This document shows, in pieces, positions 26,550 through 35,452 of a stretch of DNA of 64,000 nt. The notes beneath the pieces were generated by a model. That model worked only from the letters and a program-made list of their open reading frames with translations, was not told where the DNA came from and searched no databases. Source of the stretch: Bacillus sp. FJAT-45350 (GTDB taxonomy: Bacteria; Bacillota; Bacilli; Bacillales; NISU01); contig NZ_NISU01000001.1 in assembly GCF_002335805.1 (NCBI RefSeq), positions 3,108,079-3,172,078 on the forward strand, given 5' to 3'. Within the stretch, counting starts at the first letter, position 1. Each line of letters begins with the position of its first letter. Position numbers and translations under genes: made by a program.

Positions 26550-26637
26550 GCAATGATTCCGTTCACTGAGACCGTTGAAACTTACAGCGACTTTCATCAT
26601 TGCTTTGAGTAGCTGACTTTCGACTCTCACGAAAGTC
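26550..26637 (-). promoter_or_regulatory. structured leader of the first SulP gene (candidate)
   Basis: Two perfect inverted repeats lie between the SulP start and the upstream gene: GCAATGAT (26,550-26,557) with ATCATTGC (26,596-26,603), and GACTTTCG (26,615-26,622) with CGAAAGTC (26,630-26,637). Neither is followed by a T-run. The paralogous SulP gene at 31,117 lacks the same sequence. No known riboswitch class was recognised. Confidence 0.35.
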
Positions 26638-26812
26638 GGGTCCGTTATTAACATTGTGCATTCTATCACAAATTAGAGTAATTAGGAATCCTTATGTAAG
26701 CGTATAACATAACATGTTTTCTTCTCTTTTCTCTCTATTTCGTACTTAAAATAGTTTTTTTTTAATACCTTCACATTTTGTACAAATTCTAAGATAACAG
26801 GAGGAACATTTC

Positions 26813-26947
26813 ATGGAAAAGAAGTCAATAAATTCAGAAGCAATCGGTGTGAGGGAAGCTTTAAACGGATTATTGATTGGCGTTATAATGATGGTAGCTC
26901 TTTTCTTATTTATTCACTTTGTTTTAGGGTTTAAAGCCTTTTCATAA
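26813..26947 (+). CDS. small single-span membrane protein (44 residues)
   Basis: ATG at 26,813 is preceded by AGGAGGAA at ideal distance. The product starts EKKSINSEAIGVREALNGLL and has one hydrophobic helix (LIGVIMMVALFLFIHFVLGF). A perfect palindromic terminator follows three nt later, so this is almost certainly a real gene. It is divergent from the SulP gene. No family was recognised. Confidence 0.7.
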   Translation: MEKKSINSEAIGVREALNGLLIGVIMMVALFLFIHFVLGFKAFS

Positions 26948-26949
26948 AA

Positions 26950-26983
26950 TTAGAGGCCTCTAGTCATGACTAGAGGCCTCTAA
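26950..26983. terminator. bidirectional terminator
   Basis: A 34-nt near-perfect palindrome built on AGAGGCCTCTAGTC/GACTAGAGGCCTCT lies between the convergent small gene and the EamA-type gene. Confidence 0.8.
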
Positions 26984-26989
26984 TTTGAT

Positions 26990-27889
26990 TCAATTTATAC
27001 TAACTTCTTTTCTAGTTACTGTCTCTCTCGTCCTACCTACTCTATTCCCGATTGCAATACCAATTAGAATGACAATGACACCACTCCACTGAATGAAAGT
27101 CACTGTTTCATTTAATATAAGCATTGACATAAATACAGCCATGGGTAGCTCTGAGGCACTTAGGATCGTACCAAGCCCACTTCCCACTTTTGGCATGCCG
27201 ATACTAAATAAAATTGGTGGTAAAAATACTCCAAAAAACGCCAGTAATATTCCATAGCTTAACAATCCTTCTTGAAGGGCTCCATTAAATAAAAAGAAAG
27301 GAGGAAAAATAAATAGGACAATAATTGCACCACCTGTTGACATGTAGGCACTTTTCAAAATAGGATGTACCGTTCTTCCAACTCTTCCACTAAGATAAAT
27401 AAATGCAGCAAATGAAATAGCAGCTAATAAGCCCCAGATTACTCCCTCAATAGGTACTACTGAACCACTATTGCTTTGAATGACTCCTGATGCTATTAGT
27501 GATCCACCAAGTAACAGTAAGACAGCTAGGAGCTTTCGTCTAGTTGGCTTTACTTTATCGAACAAAAATTCAAATAGTAATCCAATCCAGATAAATTGAA
27601 ACAATAGAATAATCGCAAATGAAGCCTCTACATACTGCAATGATTGATAATATAACAAACCTGTTGTTCCAATCGTTGTTCCACTTACTATAAGAACAAG
27701 AATTTGTTTCAATGACAGCCTTTGCTTTTTACTAAATAAAGCTAGAATCCAAACCATGAGGAAACCAAATAAGAACTGACTCCCTGTTACTTCCCCTAAC
27801 GAGAAGCCTTGACTATATGAAAGCTTAACGAATGTAGACAAAATCCCAAAACTACATCCACCTAGAAAAACGAGTAATCCATACTTCAC
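26990..27889 (-). CDS. EamA/DMT-family transporter
   Basis: The start is placed at GTG 27,889, seven nt after a strong GGAGG; the longest frame begins 17 codons earlier without such a site. The ~299-residue protein has ten hydrophobic helices in two EamA repeats (first ~1-135, second ~148-285). It begins KYGLLVFLGGCSFGILSTFV and has the family's LSASELPMAVFMSMLILNE near the end of the second repeat. Substrates of this family (drugs, metabolites, amino acids) cannot be told from sequence. Confidence 0.87.
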   Translation of the reverse strand: MKYGLLVFLGGCSFGILSTFVKLSYSQGFSLGEVTGSQFLFGFLMVWILALFSKKQRLSLKQILVLIVSGTTIGTTGLLYYQSLQYVEASFAIILLFQFIWIGLLFEFLFDKVKPTRRKLLAVLLLLGGSLIASGVIQSNSGSVVPIEGVIWGLLAAISFAAFIYLSGRVGRTVHPILKSAYMSTGGAIIVLFIFPPFFLFNGALQEGLLSYGILLAFFGVFLPPILFSIGMPKVGSGLGTILSASELPMAVFMSMLILNETVTFIQWSGVIVILIGIAIGNRVGRTRETVTRKEVSIN

Positions 27890-28092
27890 AACAATTCCTC
27901 CAGCTACAGGATTTACAATTTTCATAATCAATTGTAACAAATATAAATTGTTTCACGAACTATATACCATTTTCCCCTTTTTATAAAGTAGTGATTTCTG
28001 ATTCTATCATGTATGATTAATTAGAATTCCAATAATTGAGTACGATAATAATAAGCATTCATTTATAAAAAATAATTAAGTGGTGATACCTC

Positions 28093-28710
28093 TTGTTAAA
28101 AGATACTGGTGAGCGAATAATTCCTAAGTTAATGAAGCCTACAAACGGAATGTTGTTAGAGCATATTGCTAGATACTATTTTTCTATTCCTTATGCAAAA
28201 GGACGTGTTCTCGATATTGCATGTGGGACCGGCTATGGTAGTCAAATGATAGCAAAGGCTAGAAAAAAAGAAATAAGTGAACTTATTGGAGTTGATATTT
28301 GCAAAGAAACACTTAATTATGCAAAAGGTGAATATTATCATCCCCTGATAACTTTTACCTATGGTGACGTTTTAGATGAAAACTTACCTGAATCATTAGG
28401 AACATTTGATACAGTATTAAGCTTTGAAACCCTTGAACATATTTCAAATGATGAGCTCTTTATGCGAAATATGTATAACCTTTTAAACCCTGGAGGGACT
28501 TTAATTATTTCAACTCCATTTGGCCAAGGAAAAGGGGAGCCTTGTGGGCAGCCTTTTCATGTACACCAATTTACAGAAGATGAGTTCAAAGATTTATTTG
28601 ACCAATTTTCAAATGTAGAGTTTTATTACCAACATGGAGTGATTTTCGAACCACAAAAAAGGAACATCCGCTACCCTTTCGGAATAGCTGTTTGTCAAAA
28701 ATTATTATAG
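28093..28710 (+). CDS. class I SAM-dependent methyltransferase
   Basis: This 205-residue cytoplasmic protein has motif I VLDIACGTGYGSQMIA (~residues 39-54), motif II with acidic Asp in ELIGVDIC (~72-79), GDVLDENLPE (motif III) and DTVLSFETLEHI (motif IV region). This is the Methyltransf_11/ubiE-like Rossmann fold. The TTG start follows GGTGAT. The acceptor is unknown. It stands alone, divergent from the EamA gene. Confidence 0.83.
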   Translation: MLKDTGERIIPKLMKPTNGMLLEHIARYYFSIPYAKGRVLDIACGTGYGSQMIAKARKKEISELIGVDICKETLNYAKGEYYHPLITFTYGDVLDENLPESLGTFDTVLSFETLEHISNDELFMRNMYNLLNPGGTLIISTPFGQGKGEPCGQPFHVHQFTEDEFKDLFDQFSNVEFYYQHGVIFEPQKRNIRYPFGIAVCQKLL

Positions 28711-28965
28711 GAATATCAATAAGAGGATGGCTCATATCTACATCGGGACACCTCTTACTGTTTTTACATTATCCCTGATTTTACTCCTTCCACAAACTTT
28801 CGCAAATTACTATGAAAAAAGTATTATTTTCAAATATTTAGGTCATAACCTGTTATAGTTGCATAAGATATTATTAAGAAACACAAACTATCCTCTATCA
28901 ACGTTTCTCACTTTAACGCTTCCCCAACCCGCTTTATTACAATAAAATATTGAAGGAGTGATTTT

Positions 28966-29256
28966 ATGTTTGACGTTATTTATCACTTGGATGAAAACTC
29001 TAATGTGAAGCACGTTGGTTTTATTGCAGATGATGTTCGTTATGACTTTTCAATTATTTACACAAATCACTTCTTTGGCAAAACATTGATATCCTGTATT
29101 CAGTCAGGAAAAACTGCTCTCCTTGACAACTCTGAACTAGAGGATTTGGAATTTATACAGAAATCCTTTAAACTGAAAAATTCGCAGGAGGCCTCTGGCG
29201 TATCCTCATTCCTACAAACTCAAATTCCTAACCTATCTTCATATGAACAATACTAA
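28966..29256 (+). CDS. small cytoplasmic protein, DUF3055-like
   Basis: This 96-residue soluble protein has a GAAGGAG ribosome-binding site upstream of the ATG. Segments such as VKHVGFIADDVRYDFSIIYT, FFGKTLISCIQSGKTALL and a final FLQTQIPN resemble DUF3055 proteins of Bacillus (YDF/AIIYT..F.GKTL...QSG...). This is a motif-level impression from memory. No function is known for that family. A terminator follows at 29,330-29,362. Confidence 0.55.
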   Translation: MFDVIYHLDENSNVKHVGFIADDVRYDFSIIYTNHFFGKTLISCIQSGKTALLDNSELEDLEFIQKSFKLKNSQEASGVSSFLQTQIPNLSSYEQY

Positions 29257-29329
29257 ACATACGATACTATATTGTATATCACGCAATGTAGTGGCATAGC
29301 TTATTTAGCGCTTTTGAATAATAAAAAAT

Positions 29330-29362
29330 GGAGAAAGGTTAGTAAGCCTCTCTCCGTTTTTT
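29330..29362 (+). terminator. terminator of the DUF3055-like gene
   Basis: GGAGAAAGG/CCTCTCTCC stem (one mismatch) is followed by GTTTTTTG on the plus strand. Confidence 0.75.
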
Positions 29363-29489
29363 GCTTGTTTCTTAAATTATTTATTGCTAGGTTTATCAGG
29401 TTATAAGTAAAGCTAAACCCAACTTTACCAAGAAAGACTAAGGCCAAAATATAATGTACTTTGAACGAATTCTGTAGACCTAACTTTCA

Positions 29490-30647
29490 TTAATATCCTA
29501 CTGGTACGATACCTGCATAATCAGTTTGGTATGCAGATATAGGCGGACTAGGAATCTCATTCCAACGATTTGGGTCTACATCATATACTTCGTTTGATGC
29601 CAATCCGTAAAGAAGTTCTTTAATTCCTAATGTGTTTTGACGAATATTGTGACCACGTGCACGTTGCCCAAGGTTTCCATCTCTTGTATTACCTGACGTT
29701 TCAAAGAAAATTGCTGGGTGACTATGCTCGTCAGAATTTAAATTTTCATAATTAAGTCCGAGCATCATCGCTGATACAACTCCACCCTTAATATCAATTT
29801 CACGATAACCCACTCTATCATTACCTGTTGTGTATCGGTCAATTGTGGTATGTCCATATTTATTCAATGCATCATACACATATACATTCATTTGACGTGT
29901 TACATCTTCATATAATCCATCTTTAATAGAAGGAAGAGTTGGACCACCTGGAGCTAAAGAAATACCAAGTGACATTGTAATTGCTTCGCCTGTATCATAA
30001 CTAGTTTTTAATCCTTGATGATGAATGTCTAATGCATAATCTGGTTGAACATCTGACCAGTAGCTATACCAAGCCTTTGACTCTACAGCATTAAATTGAT
30101 CCATTGCCCAATCTCTGTTTAAATCGATTGTAATAGGATTTCCATTGTTATTTCTTCTTGGCTCTCCAGTTTCTTGATCGATTAGCATTGTCGTTCTTGT
30201 ATTCATTTCACTCCCATCTGGATTATACATAGGAATGATATACATCGTTAACTCCTCTAACATTGTTTTATAATCAGATGATTGATTGCTAATTAACATT
30301 TGTAGTAACTGAAGGGATGCTTCTGTACCATAGGGCTCATCACCATGAATTCGACTTTGAACCCAAACTTTTTTAGGGCCTTCTCCAATTTTGGCAACAT
30401 AAAGTTCTCTTCCTTGTTCACTTTTACTATATTCATAATCTAAATCCGATAAAGTAAAGACCTCTAGTGCCCCGTTACTTCTTCTTTCTAGGCTCGTTAG
30501 ATCTCGTATCATATCATCATACGTTAAAATACTTGAAAGATTTGTGTTTCCTTCTGTTGATGGGTGTTGTTGTTTTGCAAATACTGCAGATGAAACCGTC
30601 GTAATTGCCATACAGATAATCAAAAATGATATAAATGTCTTTTTCAT
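29490..30647 (-). CDS. secreted M14-family zinc carboxypeptidase
   Basis: The start is the ATG at 30,647 or the GTG three codons earlier; both follow GGAGG. The ~385-residue protein has a signal peptide (ISFLIICMAITTVSSAVFA). Counting from the longer start, zinc ligands fit His104 and Glu107 in SRIHGDEPYGTEASL, and His212 or His213 in LDIHHQG. Glu319 in FFETSGNT is in the position of the catalytic base. NRDW and the MYNPDGSE block also match M14 peptidases. The C-terminal tail has no cell-wall anchor. It stands alone. Confidence 0.85.
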   Translation of the reverse strand: MKKTFISFLIICMAITTVSSAVFAKQQHPSTEGNTNLSSILTYDDMIRDLTSLERRSNGALEVFTLSDLDYEYSKSEQGRELYVAKIGEGPKKVWVQSRIHGDEPYGTEASLQLLQMLISNQSSDYKTMLEELTMYIIPMYNPDGSEMNTRTTMLIDQETGEPRRNNNGNPITIDLNRDWAMDQFNAVESKAWYSYWSDVQPDYALDIHHQGLKTSYDTGEAITMSLGISLAPGGPTLPSIKDGLYEDVTRQMNVYVYDALNKYGHTTIDRYTTGNDRVGYREIDIKGGVVSAMMLGLNYENLNSDEHSHPAIFFETSGNTRDGNLGQRARGHNIRQNTLGIKELLYGLASNEVYDVDPNRWNEIPSPPISAYQTDYAGIVPVGY

Positions 30648-31116
30648 CTTTTTCACAACCTCCTAAGTATATTGTTATTTGGTCTAACAAACTACAATGA
30701 TTCACCCCCTAATATTTCGATATACTAAACATTATAAACACCCTACAAATTCTTCTAAATATTTCTAATGACTTAACTTTGGCTAGGACTATGTAGAATT
30801 AAAACTAGTTTTCAAACTAATTAACTATTAATATCACAGCTATTTTCTTTACGTACTATTGTTAATTACAAGTACCTAGTTGTTCTTTATTCGTACAAGC
30901 GCCTAAATTAAGGAATATTCAAAATAAACGGACATTACATTGTTTATAAACCCGGGACCTATTAGTTTACACAATGAACTAAATTGAGCACTTAGTCATA
31001 TCACCCTTTTTTGATTAGAAAAAGATACCTTTTCCACCTTTTTACTTTCATAAAAAAAGGGAGTTATCCAGAACATAATAAAACAAACATAATGTTCTAA
31101 GGGTGGCTTGATATGT
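30648..31116. other. intergenic region, no gene seen
   Basis: AT-rich, divergent promoter region between the M14 peptidase and the second SulP gene. It holds one imperfect inverted repeat (CATTGTTTATAAAC near 30,937 with GTTTACACAATG near 30,966) and no recognisable RNA or ORF. Confidence 0.5.
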
Positions 31117-32565
31117 ATGGACACAATAAAAGCTGAATGGTTTGGAAACATAAAGGGGGATGTATTAGCTGGTATTGTTGTTGCTCTTGCACTAATCCCC
31201 GAAGCAATTGCTTTCTCAATAATTGCAGGGGTGGACCCAATGGTAGGGTTATATGCATCCTTTACTATTCCAGTAATCATTGCATTTGTCGGGGGTAGAC
31301 CAGGGATGATTTCCGCTGCTACTGGTGCAATGGCATTACTCATGATTGACCTTGTTGTACAGCACGGACTTGAATACTTATTAGCAGCGACTATCCTAAC
31401 TGGTATTTTACAAATTATTTTCGGTATTTTAAAATTAGCTCGTTATATGAAGTTTATCCCTCGTTCTGTAATGGTTGGCTTCGTAAACGCATTAGCTATT
31501 CTAATTTTCATGGCACAAATTCCCCATTTGTTCGGACAGAATGTAGTGGTATTGGCTGTAGCGATAGTAACTCTTGCAATCATTTATCTTTTTCCTTACA
31601 TCACAAAGGCAATACCTTCAACACTCATAGCGATAGTAGCCGTTACAGCTTTTACAATATATTCAGGGATGAATGTCTTTACAGTTGGTGATATGGGTGC
31701 ACTAGCACAAACGCTACCAGTTTTTCTATTACCACAAGTGCCATTTTCCTATGAGACAATTGCTATCATTTTTCCTTATGCACTTGCCTTAACTGTTGTT
31801 GGGATTCTAGAGTCACTATTAACAGCTGCGATTGTTGATGATATGACGGATACTGACAGTAACAAAAATAGAGAAAGTAGAGGGCAAGGTATCGCTAACA
31901 TTATTACTGGTTGCTTTGGAGGAATGGCAGGCTGTGCGATGATTGGACAATCAGTAATTAATGTGAAGTCAGGTGGTAGAGGAAGATTATCAACTTTTGT
32001 TGCAGGGGGTGTCCTCATCCTCCTCATCATTTTATTAGGAAATATTGTAGTGCAAATCCCTATGGCTGCTTTAGCTGGTGTCATGGTAATGGTCTCAATC
32101 AGTACCTTTGATTGGAATTCCTTACGAACTCTTTTCATTGTTCCCGCAACAGACGCTATCGTTATGGTTGTCACTGTGGTTGTCGTCGTTGTTACTCATG
32201 ACCTATCTAAAGGGGTGTTTGCAGGGATTCTTTTGAGTGCGATCTTCTTTGTTTCAAAAATCTCAAAGGTAAGTATAGAAAGCAAGCTCGATGCCAATAA
32301 AGGAAAGAGAACGTATTTTATTAAAGGACAGCTATTCTTTGCCTCTGTCACAGATTCTGTTGCTGGATTTGACTTTAAAGAGGAGTTAAATGAAGTTGAG
32401 CTTAACCTAACGTATGCACATATATGGGATGACTCAGCTGTAGCTGCAATGGAAAAAATCATTAGCAAATTTGAAGAAAATGAAACGAAGGTTACAATAA
32501 CCGGGCTTAATGAAGCAAGTACTTTATTAGTTGAAAAGCTACGCCATAAGTTAAATAGTCACTAG
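31117..32565 (+). CDS. SulP-family anion transporter with STAS domain (paralogue)
   Basis: The start is the ATG at 31,117, ten nt after GGGTGG; the longest frame begins at TTG 31,108. The ~482-residue protein closely parallels the carrier at 25,062: [60 protein letters not shown] and a C-terminal STAS domain with [20 protein letters not shown] Usp gene starts 15 nt downstream, so the two are co-transcribed, which suggests functional linkage of carrier and stress protein. Confidence 0.9.
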   Translation: MDTIKAEWFGNIKGDVLAGIVVALALIPEAIAFSIIAGVDPMVGLYASFTIPVIIAFVGGRPGMISAATGAMALLMIDLVVQHGLEYLLAATILTGILQIIFGILKLARYMKFIPRSVMVGFVNALAILIFMAQIPHLFGQNVVVLAVAIVTLAIIYLFPYITKAIPSTLIAIVAVTAFTIYSGMNVFTVGDMGALAQTLPVFLLPQVPFSYETIAIIFPYALALTVVGILESLLTAAIVDDMTDTDSNKNRESRGQGIANIITGCFGGMAGCAMIGQSVINVKSGGRGRLSTFVAGGVLILLIILLGNIVVQIPMAALAGVMVMVSISTFDWNSLRTLFIVPATDAIVMVVTVVVVVVTHDLSKGVFAGILLSAIFFVSKISKVSIESKLDANKGKRTYFIKGQLFFASVTDSVAGFDFKEELNEVELNLTYAHIWDDSAVAAMEKIISKFEENETKVTITGLNEASTLLVEKLRHKLNSH

Positions 32566-32580
32566 TGAGGTGAAGATGAG

Positions 32581-32994
32581 ATGTTTACGAAAATTCTCTT
32601 AGCAACAGACGGGTCTGAGTATGCATTACGAGCTGCAAATAAGGCAATTGAGGTAGCAAAGTGTAATCCAGAAGCTACTATACATATCGCGCTCGTTGTC
32701 GATAGTTCAAAATCCGATGTTTTGCAAACATGGAACACAATAGGTGCCCAAGACAATCGAAATGAGAAAGTACGGCCTACTGTAGAAAAAGTAAAAGATG
32801 CAGGTGTTAACTATGAAGTAGAATTCTTACGCGGAGACCCTGGACCATCGATTGTAAAACATGCGAATGAAAATAATTTTGAAATCGTTGTACTAGGTAG
32901 TCGTGGGCGTAACCGCCTTCAAGAACTTGTCCTAGGAAGTGTTAGTCACAAGGTGGCCAAAAGAGCAAATTGTGCGGTATTAATTATTAAATAA
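32581..32994 (+). CDS. universal stress protein (UspA family)
   Basis: This 137-residue Usp protein starts MFTKILLATDGSEYALRAAN. GSRGRNRLQELVLGSVSHK at ~108-126 carries the nucleotide-binding glycines. A GAGGTG site precedes the ATG, and the gene forms a two-gene operon with the SulP carrier 15 nt upstream. A strong terminator follows. Confidence 0.92.
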   Translation: MFTKILLATDGSEYALRAANKAIEVAKCNPEATIHIALVVDSSKSDVLQTWNTIGAQDNRNEKVRPTVEKVKDAGVNYEVEFLRGDPGPSIVKHANENNFEIVVLGSRGRNRLQELVLGSVSHKVAKRANCAVLIIK

Positions 32995-33005
32995 CCTTTT
33001 CCATA

Positions 33006-33043
33006 AAAAGAGCCAAACGGAATTTCAATCCATTTGGCTCTTT
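33006..33043 (+). terminator. terminator of the SulP-Usp operon
   Basis: AAAAGAGCCAAA (33,006-33,017) pairs with TTTGGCTCTTT (33,033-33,043), followed by GTTATTTT on the plus strand. Confidence 0.8.
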
Positions 33044-33044
33044 G

Positions 33045-33104
33045 TTATTTTACTATCATCACTGGACATTGAACACGTTTCGCCACTTTATGGCTTACGC
33101 TTTC
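33045..33104 (-). pseudogene. Usp gene remnant (C-terminal 19 codons)
   Basis: The minus strand encodes ESVSHKVAKRVQCPVMIVK and a stop, which matches the C-terminus of the Usp at 24,396 (SVSHKVAKRVQCPVMLVK) almost exactly. Upstream the reading is lost. This is the tail of a deleted fourth Usp gene in inverted orientation to its neighbour. Confidence 0.75.
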
Positions 33105-33295
33105 AAAATAATGGTTTATAAACATCCTTGCCAAATTATATGAAAGGAAAACACAGAATAGACCGTTTTGTACAAACTTTTTTTACTTACTTATGCAAAC
33201 ACATAGTGATATTACCTAAAATAGGCAAAAAGCTTTTCTATCAAACCAACCTCGATTTATAATAAAGATATCACATTAGAAGGATGGTGTTCACT

Positions 33296-33751
33296 TTGTT
33301 AACTGCATTTACATTTGTTCGAAATGCGACACAGCACATGATGAAGAAAGTAAAGGAAGAACAGCTTGACGTTGTACCAGAAAATTATTCGAATTCTATT
33401 CGCTGGAATCTTGGTCATATCCTTTATATGGCAGATAACGTCCTTTCTCATCATGTGAAATATGAGCGTGTAGTACCTATTCAATATAAGGAACTATTTG
33501 ATATGGGAACAAGCCCTTCCAACTGGACTGATGCACCTCCTACAAAAGAAGAACTACTTACTATATCCGAACGGCAGATGGAGGCAGTTCAAACTTTATG
33601 TAAAAATCAATCATCAGATACTATCATTGCTACACCTTATGAAATATTTGGGACAAAATTTGAAACAGTATCAGACATGGTTTCCTTCATTTTATTTCAC
33701 GAAGGAATGCATTTTGAGAAGGTAAAGATGTTAATGAAGCAAACGAAGTAG
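33296..33751 (+). CDS. DinB/YfiT-like four-helix protein
   Basis: The start is ambiguous: TTG at 33,296, six nt after GGTG, is preferred over ATG at 33,284. The ~151-residue protein is all-helical with the metal-site pattern of DinB-like proteins: His in NLGHILYMADN, and HEGMHFEKV near the C-terminus giving two more His. It belongs to the DinB_2 superfamily, whose members include thiol-dependent transferases. No substrate can be named. A terminator follows. Confidence 0.75.
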   Translation: MLTAFTFVRNATQHMMKKVKEEQLDVVPENYSNSIRWNLGHILYMADNVLSHHVKYERVVPIQYKELFDMGTSPSNWTDAPPTKEELLTISERQMEAVQTLCKNQSSDTIIATPYEIFGTKFETVSDMVSFILFHEGMHFEKVKMLMKQTK

Positions 33752-33759
33752 TTCTAACA

Positions 33760-33802
33760 AGCAGTCAAGTAGGCTTATCCCTTCCTTGACTGCTTTATTT
33801 TT
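33760..33802 (+). terminator. terminator of the DinB-like gene
   Basis: AGCAGTCAAG/CTTGACTGCT stem is followed by TTATTTTTATT on the plus strand. Confidence 0.85.
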
Positions 33803-33912
33803 ATTAAAGCTGGCATACCTATTTATGGTCTTTTTTTAGTTAGTACATTAATAGGATAGAAGTAACTAACGTAAGAAAAGAAGTGAATAGTTGATAAAGG
33901 CGAGGTGTCGAT

Positions 33913-35112
33913 ATGTACAAGTTATACTGTAGAATATACCAACTTACACTAAGAGTAACTGCACACTTTTTACCTTGGCGAAAACCAGAGTTAATAGAAG
34001 GGGAACATAGCTTGAACAAGCTACCAACCCTCGTAAAAAATAAAGGGATTGATAACGTCTTGATAGTGACAGACAAAGGGATTACTACTATCGGATTAAT
34101 AGATGACATGCTTAAAGGATTAAAGCAAACGGGCATAGATTATGCTATATACGATCATACTGTTCCAAACCCAACAATAGACAACATTGAGGATGCACTA
34201 ACTCTCTACAAGTCGAGAAAATGTAACGGGATTATAGCTTTGGGTGGTGGTTCCCCTATCGACTGTGCAAAGGGAGTTGGAGCACGCCTTGCTAGACCCG
34301 GTAAAAGCATCCATCAAATGAAGGGGCTTTTAAAGATTAGAAAACAGCTGCCTCTACTTTTTGCAGTACCAACAACATCCGGTACAGGAAGTGAAGCAAC
34401 CGTTGCAGCTGTAATATCAAACAACGCGACACAGGAAAAGTATGCAATTAATGACCATGTACTCATTCCACATGCTGCTGTGCTTGATCCTACTCTTACC
34501 GTAAAGCTCCCCTCACATATTACCTCAACAACAGGGATGGATGCTTTGACACATGCAGTTGAAGCTTATATTGGTAGAAGTAACACAAAGGAAACAAGAC
34601 AGTGCAGTAGAGAAACAGTAAAGTTAGTTTTTACAAATCTTTACGAGGCCTATTCTAATGGGACCAACATTGAAGCACGGAAAAATATGCAGAAGGCTTC
34701 CTACTTAGCAGGTATTGCATTCACTCGTGCCTATGTTGGCTATGTACATGCGATTGCCCATACACTTGGTGGATTCTATTCTATCCCTCATGGACTAGCA
34801 AATGCGGTTATTTTGCCTCATGTCCTACAATTCTATGGTAATTCTGTACACAAACCACTTGCAGAACTTGCTGAATTAGTGGAAGTCTGTGAACATACTG
34901 ATCCACTTGAACAAAAGGCAAAAAAGTTTATTGATGCAATTAAGAAATTGAATAAGGAGATGAAAATCCCTACTACAATCAGTGGCATAGTTGATGACGA
35001 TATCCCACTAATGGTTGAACGGGCTTTGCAAGAAGCGAACCCTCTTTATCCTGTGCCAAAAATTTTGTTAAGAAAAGATATGTATCTCCTTTATCAGAAG
35101 ATTAAGGATTAA
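33913..35112 (+). CDS. iron-containing alcohol dehydrogenase
   Basis: This 399-residue protein of the group III (Fe-ADH) family has an N-terminal dinucleotide-binding domain with GGGSPIDCAKG (~residues 113-123) and PTTSGTGSEATVAAVI (~152-167). The C-terminal metal domain has DALTHAVEAYIG (~212-223) and AHTLGGFYSIPHGLANAVILPH (split here, ~283-304), holding the Asp and His metal ligands. It is expected to oxidise or reduce alcohols and aldehydes with NAD(P). A GGCGAGGTG site precedes the ATG. It stands alone. Confidence 0.92.
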   Translation: MYKLYCRIYQLTLRVTAHFLPWRKPELIEGEHSLNKLPTLVKNKGIDNVLIVTDKGITTIGLIDDMLKGLKQTGIDYAIYDHTVPNPTIDNIEDALTLYKSRKCNGIIALGGGSPIDCAKGVGARLARPGKSIHQMKGLLKIRKQLPLLFAVPTTSGTGSEATVAAVISNNATQEKYAINDHVLIPHAAVLDPTLTVKLPSHITSTTGMDALTHAVEAYIGRSNTKETRQCSRETVKLVFTNLYEAYSNGTNIEARKNMQKASYLAGIAFTRAYVGYVHAIAHTLGGFYSIPHGLANAVILPHVLQFYGNSVHKPLAELAELVEVCEHTDPLEQKAKKFIDAIKKLNKEMKIPTTISGIVDDDIPLMVERALQEANPLYPVPKILLRKDMYLLYQKIKD

Positions 35113-35123
35113 CCATAAACTGA

Positions 35124-35330
35124 CTATTCTACTTTGATAATTGTTGTTATAGACCTCCCACCATTAGGGAGTTCCCATATTACCTGACTCCCCTCCGTCA
35201 TATCCTCATTCGGGTAGCCTTCTGGAAGTTCGTCCCACTGTGAAACATAGTTTGGTTTCGTTAGAACCTCCCACAATTTATTAGGAGTTGCCTCAATCTT
35301 TATTTCGTCTTTTACAACTAACAGTCCCAT
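35124..35330 (-). pseudogene. truncated SRPBCC/AHSA1-like protein
   Basis: The best start is ATG 35,330 after GGAGTG. The 68 codons encode the first half of an SRPBCC domain (DEIKIEATPNKLWEVLTKPN, WDELPEGYPNEDMTEGSQVI), ending after SITTIIKVE. Family members are ~140 residues with a long C-terminal helix, which is missing. The downstream DNA to the Fe-ADH gene does not encode it in any nearby frame, so the gene looks truncated. Confidence 0.6.
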
Positions 35331-35416
35331 ATAATACACTCCTTTCACTTTTGTCACATACGAATTATAACAAATACATTCATCTATTCAAAAAGTTAAA
35401 AATTGCTTAAATATAT

Positions 35417-35451
35417 AAGAAGCTGTCTCCTTCTGATGGAGACAGCTTCTT
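35417..35451 (-). terminator. terminator of the WG-repeat gene
   Basis: 14-bp stem AAGAAGCTGTCTCC/GGAGACAGCTTCTT directly follows the stop at 35,453. Confidence 0.75.
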
Positions 35452-35452
35452 A

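Noticed and set aside
26628-26645. CGAAAGTCGGGTCCG in the SulP leader, similar to the Tn7 end repeat AAAGTCGGGTAC.
   Set aside because: Only ~10 bases match, it is isolated, and it is part of a local hairpin; treated as coincidence.
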